Of a stretch of DNA of 21,361 bases, positions 19,422 to 21,361 are shown piece after piece (the first letter of the stretch is position 1; each line of letters opens with the position of its first letter). Source of the stretch: an uncultured Lachnospiraceae bacterium (GTDB lineage: Bacteria; Bacillota; Clostridia; Lachnospirales; Lachnospiraceae); NCBI GenBank assembly GCA_947178465.1, contig CAMWYL010000011.1:1-21361 (forward strand), given 5' to 3'. The translations under genes and the position numbers were made by a program. The notes under the pieces are model-generated. The model saw only the letters and a list, made by a program, of their open reading frames with translations. It had not been told where the DNA came from and made no database searches.

Positions 19422-21275
19422 ATGAACATAAGAATTGGAGAAAAACCGCAGACAGAATTGCTTCCGATGGGAGGAAGCGACAAGGACGGGAACCGTTATG
19501 AGGTCAACAATCGGTATTTGATGAAAAACGGCAGGCCGATACTGCCGATTATGGGGGAATTCCATTTTTCAAGGTATGCGCCCGAGGAGTGGGAGGAGGC
19601 AATTCTGAAAATGCAGGCGGGCGGCGTGCATATTCTTGCGACGTATGTATTCTGGATTCACCATGAGGAAAATAAGGGCGTATGGGATTTCAGTGGAAGA
19701 CGCGATATCAGGGCTTTTCTGGAGCTTTGTAAAAAGGTACATATGCCGGTATGGCTGCGCATCGGGCCGTGGGCACACGGGGAATGCAGAAACGGCGGCT
19801 TTCCCGACTGGCTGGTGGAGGAGCTGGGACATAACGGCCTTTGCTTTGACGATGCGCGGTGTGCGGTGCTAAAGGCACGGGGAGAGCAGGTTCACGAGGC
19901 ACGCAGCAATGACAGCCTGTACATGTTCTATGTGCGAAAGTTCTGGGAGCGCCTTGCGCAGGAAATTGATGGGAGCATGTGCAAGGACGGCGGCGCCGTG
20001 CTGGGGATTCAGCTTGAAAACGAATATTGCCATGCGGGAGGACCGCGCGACAGAGAGCAGGGGATTGCGCATATCAAGGCGCTTAAGGAGCTTGCACTTT
20101 CGTTGGGCTTTGAGACGCCTTACTATACGGCGACCGGATGGGGCGGTGCGCTCGCCATCAACAAGGAAATGCTTCCGGTATTTGGGGGATATGTGGATGC
20201 ACCATGGGCGAATCACACTGAGGAGATGCCGGCGTGTGAGAATTTTCTGATTCTTCCATGCAGAGAGGAGGAGACGACCTTTTCCCTGCGGGATAATCCT
20301 TATCTGACGGCAGAGCTTGGCGGCGGCCTGCAGGGGACGGAGCACAGAAGGACGTATCCTTTTGCGCAGGACATTGAGGCGCAGAGTCTGTGTATGCTTG
20401 GCGCGGGGGCGAATCTTCTCGGCTATTATATGTATCACGGGGGCGTGAATCCGGACGGAAGCTCCGAGAACCGCTATACGGTGTATCAGGAGTCGAAGGC
20501 AAGCGGGTATTTTAACAATCTGCCGATTAAGAGCTATGATTTTGAAGCGTGCATCCGGGAGTCCGGTAAACTGAACGGCAGCTATCATAAGCTGAAAAAG
20601 CTGCATCTGCCGGCGGAGTGCTTTGCGGAGCGTCTGGCGCCTGCGGTGGCGTATTTCCCGGATGTGGCGCCAAAGGATGCCGAGGATTCGGCAACGCCGC
20701 GAATCAGTGCAAGATATAACCATGATACAGGGGAGGGTTTTCTTTTTGTGAATAATCACCAGCGGCTGCGGCGAATGGAGCCAATCCGCGGACTGCAGGT
20801 GGATATTACGGAACCGAATGGCGGGATACGGACGATAAAGGATATTGATTGTGCGAGCGGTGCATGTATGGTGCTTCCCTTTGGACTGCAAATGGGGGAA
20901 AGCCGGCTGCGTGCGACCAATGCGGCACTTCTTGCAAGAATCGGCGAACGGTACTTTTTCTATTATGACGATACGTTTATGGAGGAAAAGCCGTATTTCG
21001 AATATGAGGGTGCGCCGTATGAGAATACGGTTCTTCTAACGAAAGAGGAGGCAGAAAATGCTTATATTTTCGACGACAGGCTGTATATAACGCCGCTGCC
21101 GATGTTCCGGCAGGAGGGGACGCTTTACGTGCTTTGTAACGGCGAGGAGGAGAAAATCCGCTTTTATGAGGAGGACGGCGAGGCGGTCGAGCTGTATCTG
21201 CTTCCACCTGAAAATATGACAGATGTGTTGGTAGACTTTGCCATATGCGACGGGGAGGGGGCTGCCCGCGTATTG
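19422..21275 (+). CDS. GH35 beta-galactosidase, 3' end missing
   Basis: The frame is open from ATG 19422 (GATGGAGG at 19407-19414 upstream) to the edge of the window, but genuine sequence appears to stop near 21275, giving about 618 residues. The GH35 barrel is clear: PILPIMGEFHFSRYAPEEWEE (40-60), WLRIGPWAHGECRNGGFPDW (111-130), the acid/base Glu in IQLENEY (E201) and the nucleophile Glu in YLTAELGGGLQ (E298). GH35 enzymes remove terminal beta-linked galactose. No signal peptide is seen, so it would work on imported oligosaccharides. After about residue 330 come linker and beta domains (GYYMYHGGVNPDGSSENRY is typical of the family). Residues encoded after 21275 (starting LVHISERTRPLN) come from adapter sequence and should be discarded. 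Confidence 0.9.
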
Positions 21276-21361
21276 CTGGCTCTTGTACACATCTCCGAGC
21301 GCACGAGACCTCTGAACATATCGGATGCCGAGATAGGATTGAAAAAAATCAGGGGGGTGGG
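21276..21361. other. Illumina Nextera adapter read-through (assembly artefact), not genomic
   Basis: Bases 21276-21294 match the Nextera mosaic-end complement CTGTCTCTTATACACATCT with 2 mismatches. Bases 21295-21309 continue as CCGAGCGCACGAGAC against the adapter's CCGAGCCCACGAGAC (1 mismatch). An 8-base index-like segment CTCTGAAC follows (21310-21317; closest to CTCTCTAC). Then 21318-21341 match the P7 flow-cell sequence at about 16 of 24 positions, including the block ATGCCG, then AAAAAAA (21342-21348 region) and GGGGGGTGGG to the end. That order is the structure of an Illumina read running through its insert, with rising error toward the 3' end. Confidence 0.93.

Noticed and set aside
19869..20891. 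340-codon minus-strand open frame
   Set aside because: It is opposite the GH35 gene with clear catalytic motifs; the antisense frame shows no domain or ribosome site.
1..21361. CRISPR arrays, tRNA/rRNA genes, intact transposases, prophage genes or integration sites
   Set aside because: No regularly spaced repeats, cloverleaf-like sequences, rRNA-like stretches or transposase/integrase motifs were seen on either strand by reading alone.

Overview
The window looks like a chromosomal segment of a gut-type Lachnospiraceae/Clostridia bacterium. The reasons are moderate GC content, strong AGGAGG ribosome binding sites, sigma-A promoters with 17-bp spacers, a CpI-like [FeFe] hydrogenase, a BlaI/M56 sensor pair, PnuC with a NadR-type adenylyltransferase, glycoside hydrolases GH27 and GH35, and LytTR/GHKL two-component relics. 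No rRNA, tRNA, CRISPR array or intact transposase was seen. The species cannot be named from the sequence alone.

Layout. Positions 1-296 are the C-terminus of a glutamate synthase small subunit. Next come an intact antitoxin gene and a PIN-domain toxin reduced to about 19 codons (367-652), a BlaI-type repressor with an M56 (BlaR1-like) membrane sensor (877-2650), and a helical protein of unknown function (2790-3257). A carbohydrate section follows: an L-fucose/L-arabinose isomerase family protein (3397-4881) and a GH27 glycosidase (5015-6325), separated by a long UUCG-capped hairpin. Then come an M18 aminopeptidase (6551-7951), a large HTH regulator with a peptidase-C39/BtrH-like domain (8075-9883), a NadR-like adenylyltransferase with PnuC (10122-11329), and a soluble MCP-type signalling protein with a DUF5713 protein (11477-12671). 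A 101-base imperfect hairpin element (12679-12779) precedes a well-formed promoter and operator driving a two-gene hydrogenase operon (12922-16502): a flavoprotein that joins a NuoF-type Fe-S domain to a GltD/NfnB-like module, and HydA with a complete H-cluster.

Positions 16645-18070 are a gene graveyard. Minus-strand remnants of a response regulator, a GHKL histidine kinase and an ABC ATPase look like one decayed peptide-sensing/exporter operon. It is interrupted by an apparently intact plus-strand cassette of a RelB/DinJ antitoxin and a GNAT acetyltransferase. The window ends with a DUF4422 glycosyltransferase and a GH35 beta-galactosidase.

The last ~86 bases (21276-21361) do not look genomic. 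They match Illumina Nextera adapter read-through: mosaic end, adapter, 8-base index, P7-like sequence, A-run and G-run. The GH35 reading frame is therefore genuine only to about 21275, and its last 28 codons are artefact.

Themes. Several systems have lost a part: two antitoxins without a canonical toxin, a sensor without the expected ligand domain, and an adenylyltransferase without its kinase domain. A shared dyad TGTAA-N4-TTACA sits just after the -10 of both the isomerase and hydrogenase promoters, which suggests a common carbon- or redox-responsive regulator.
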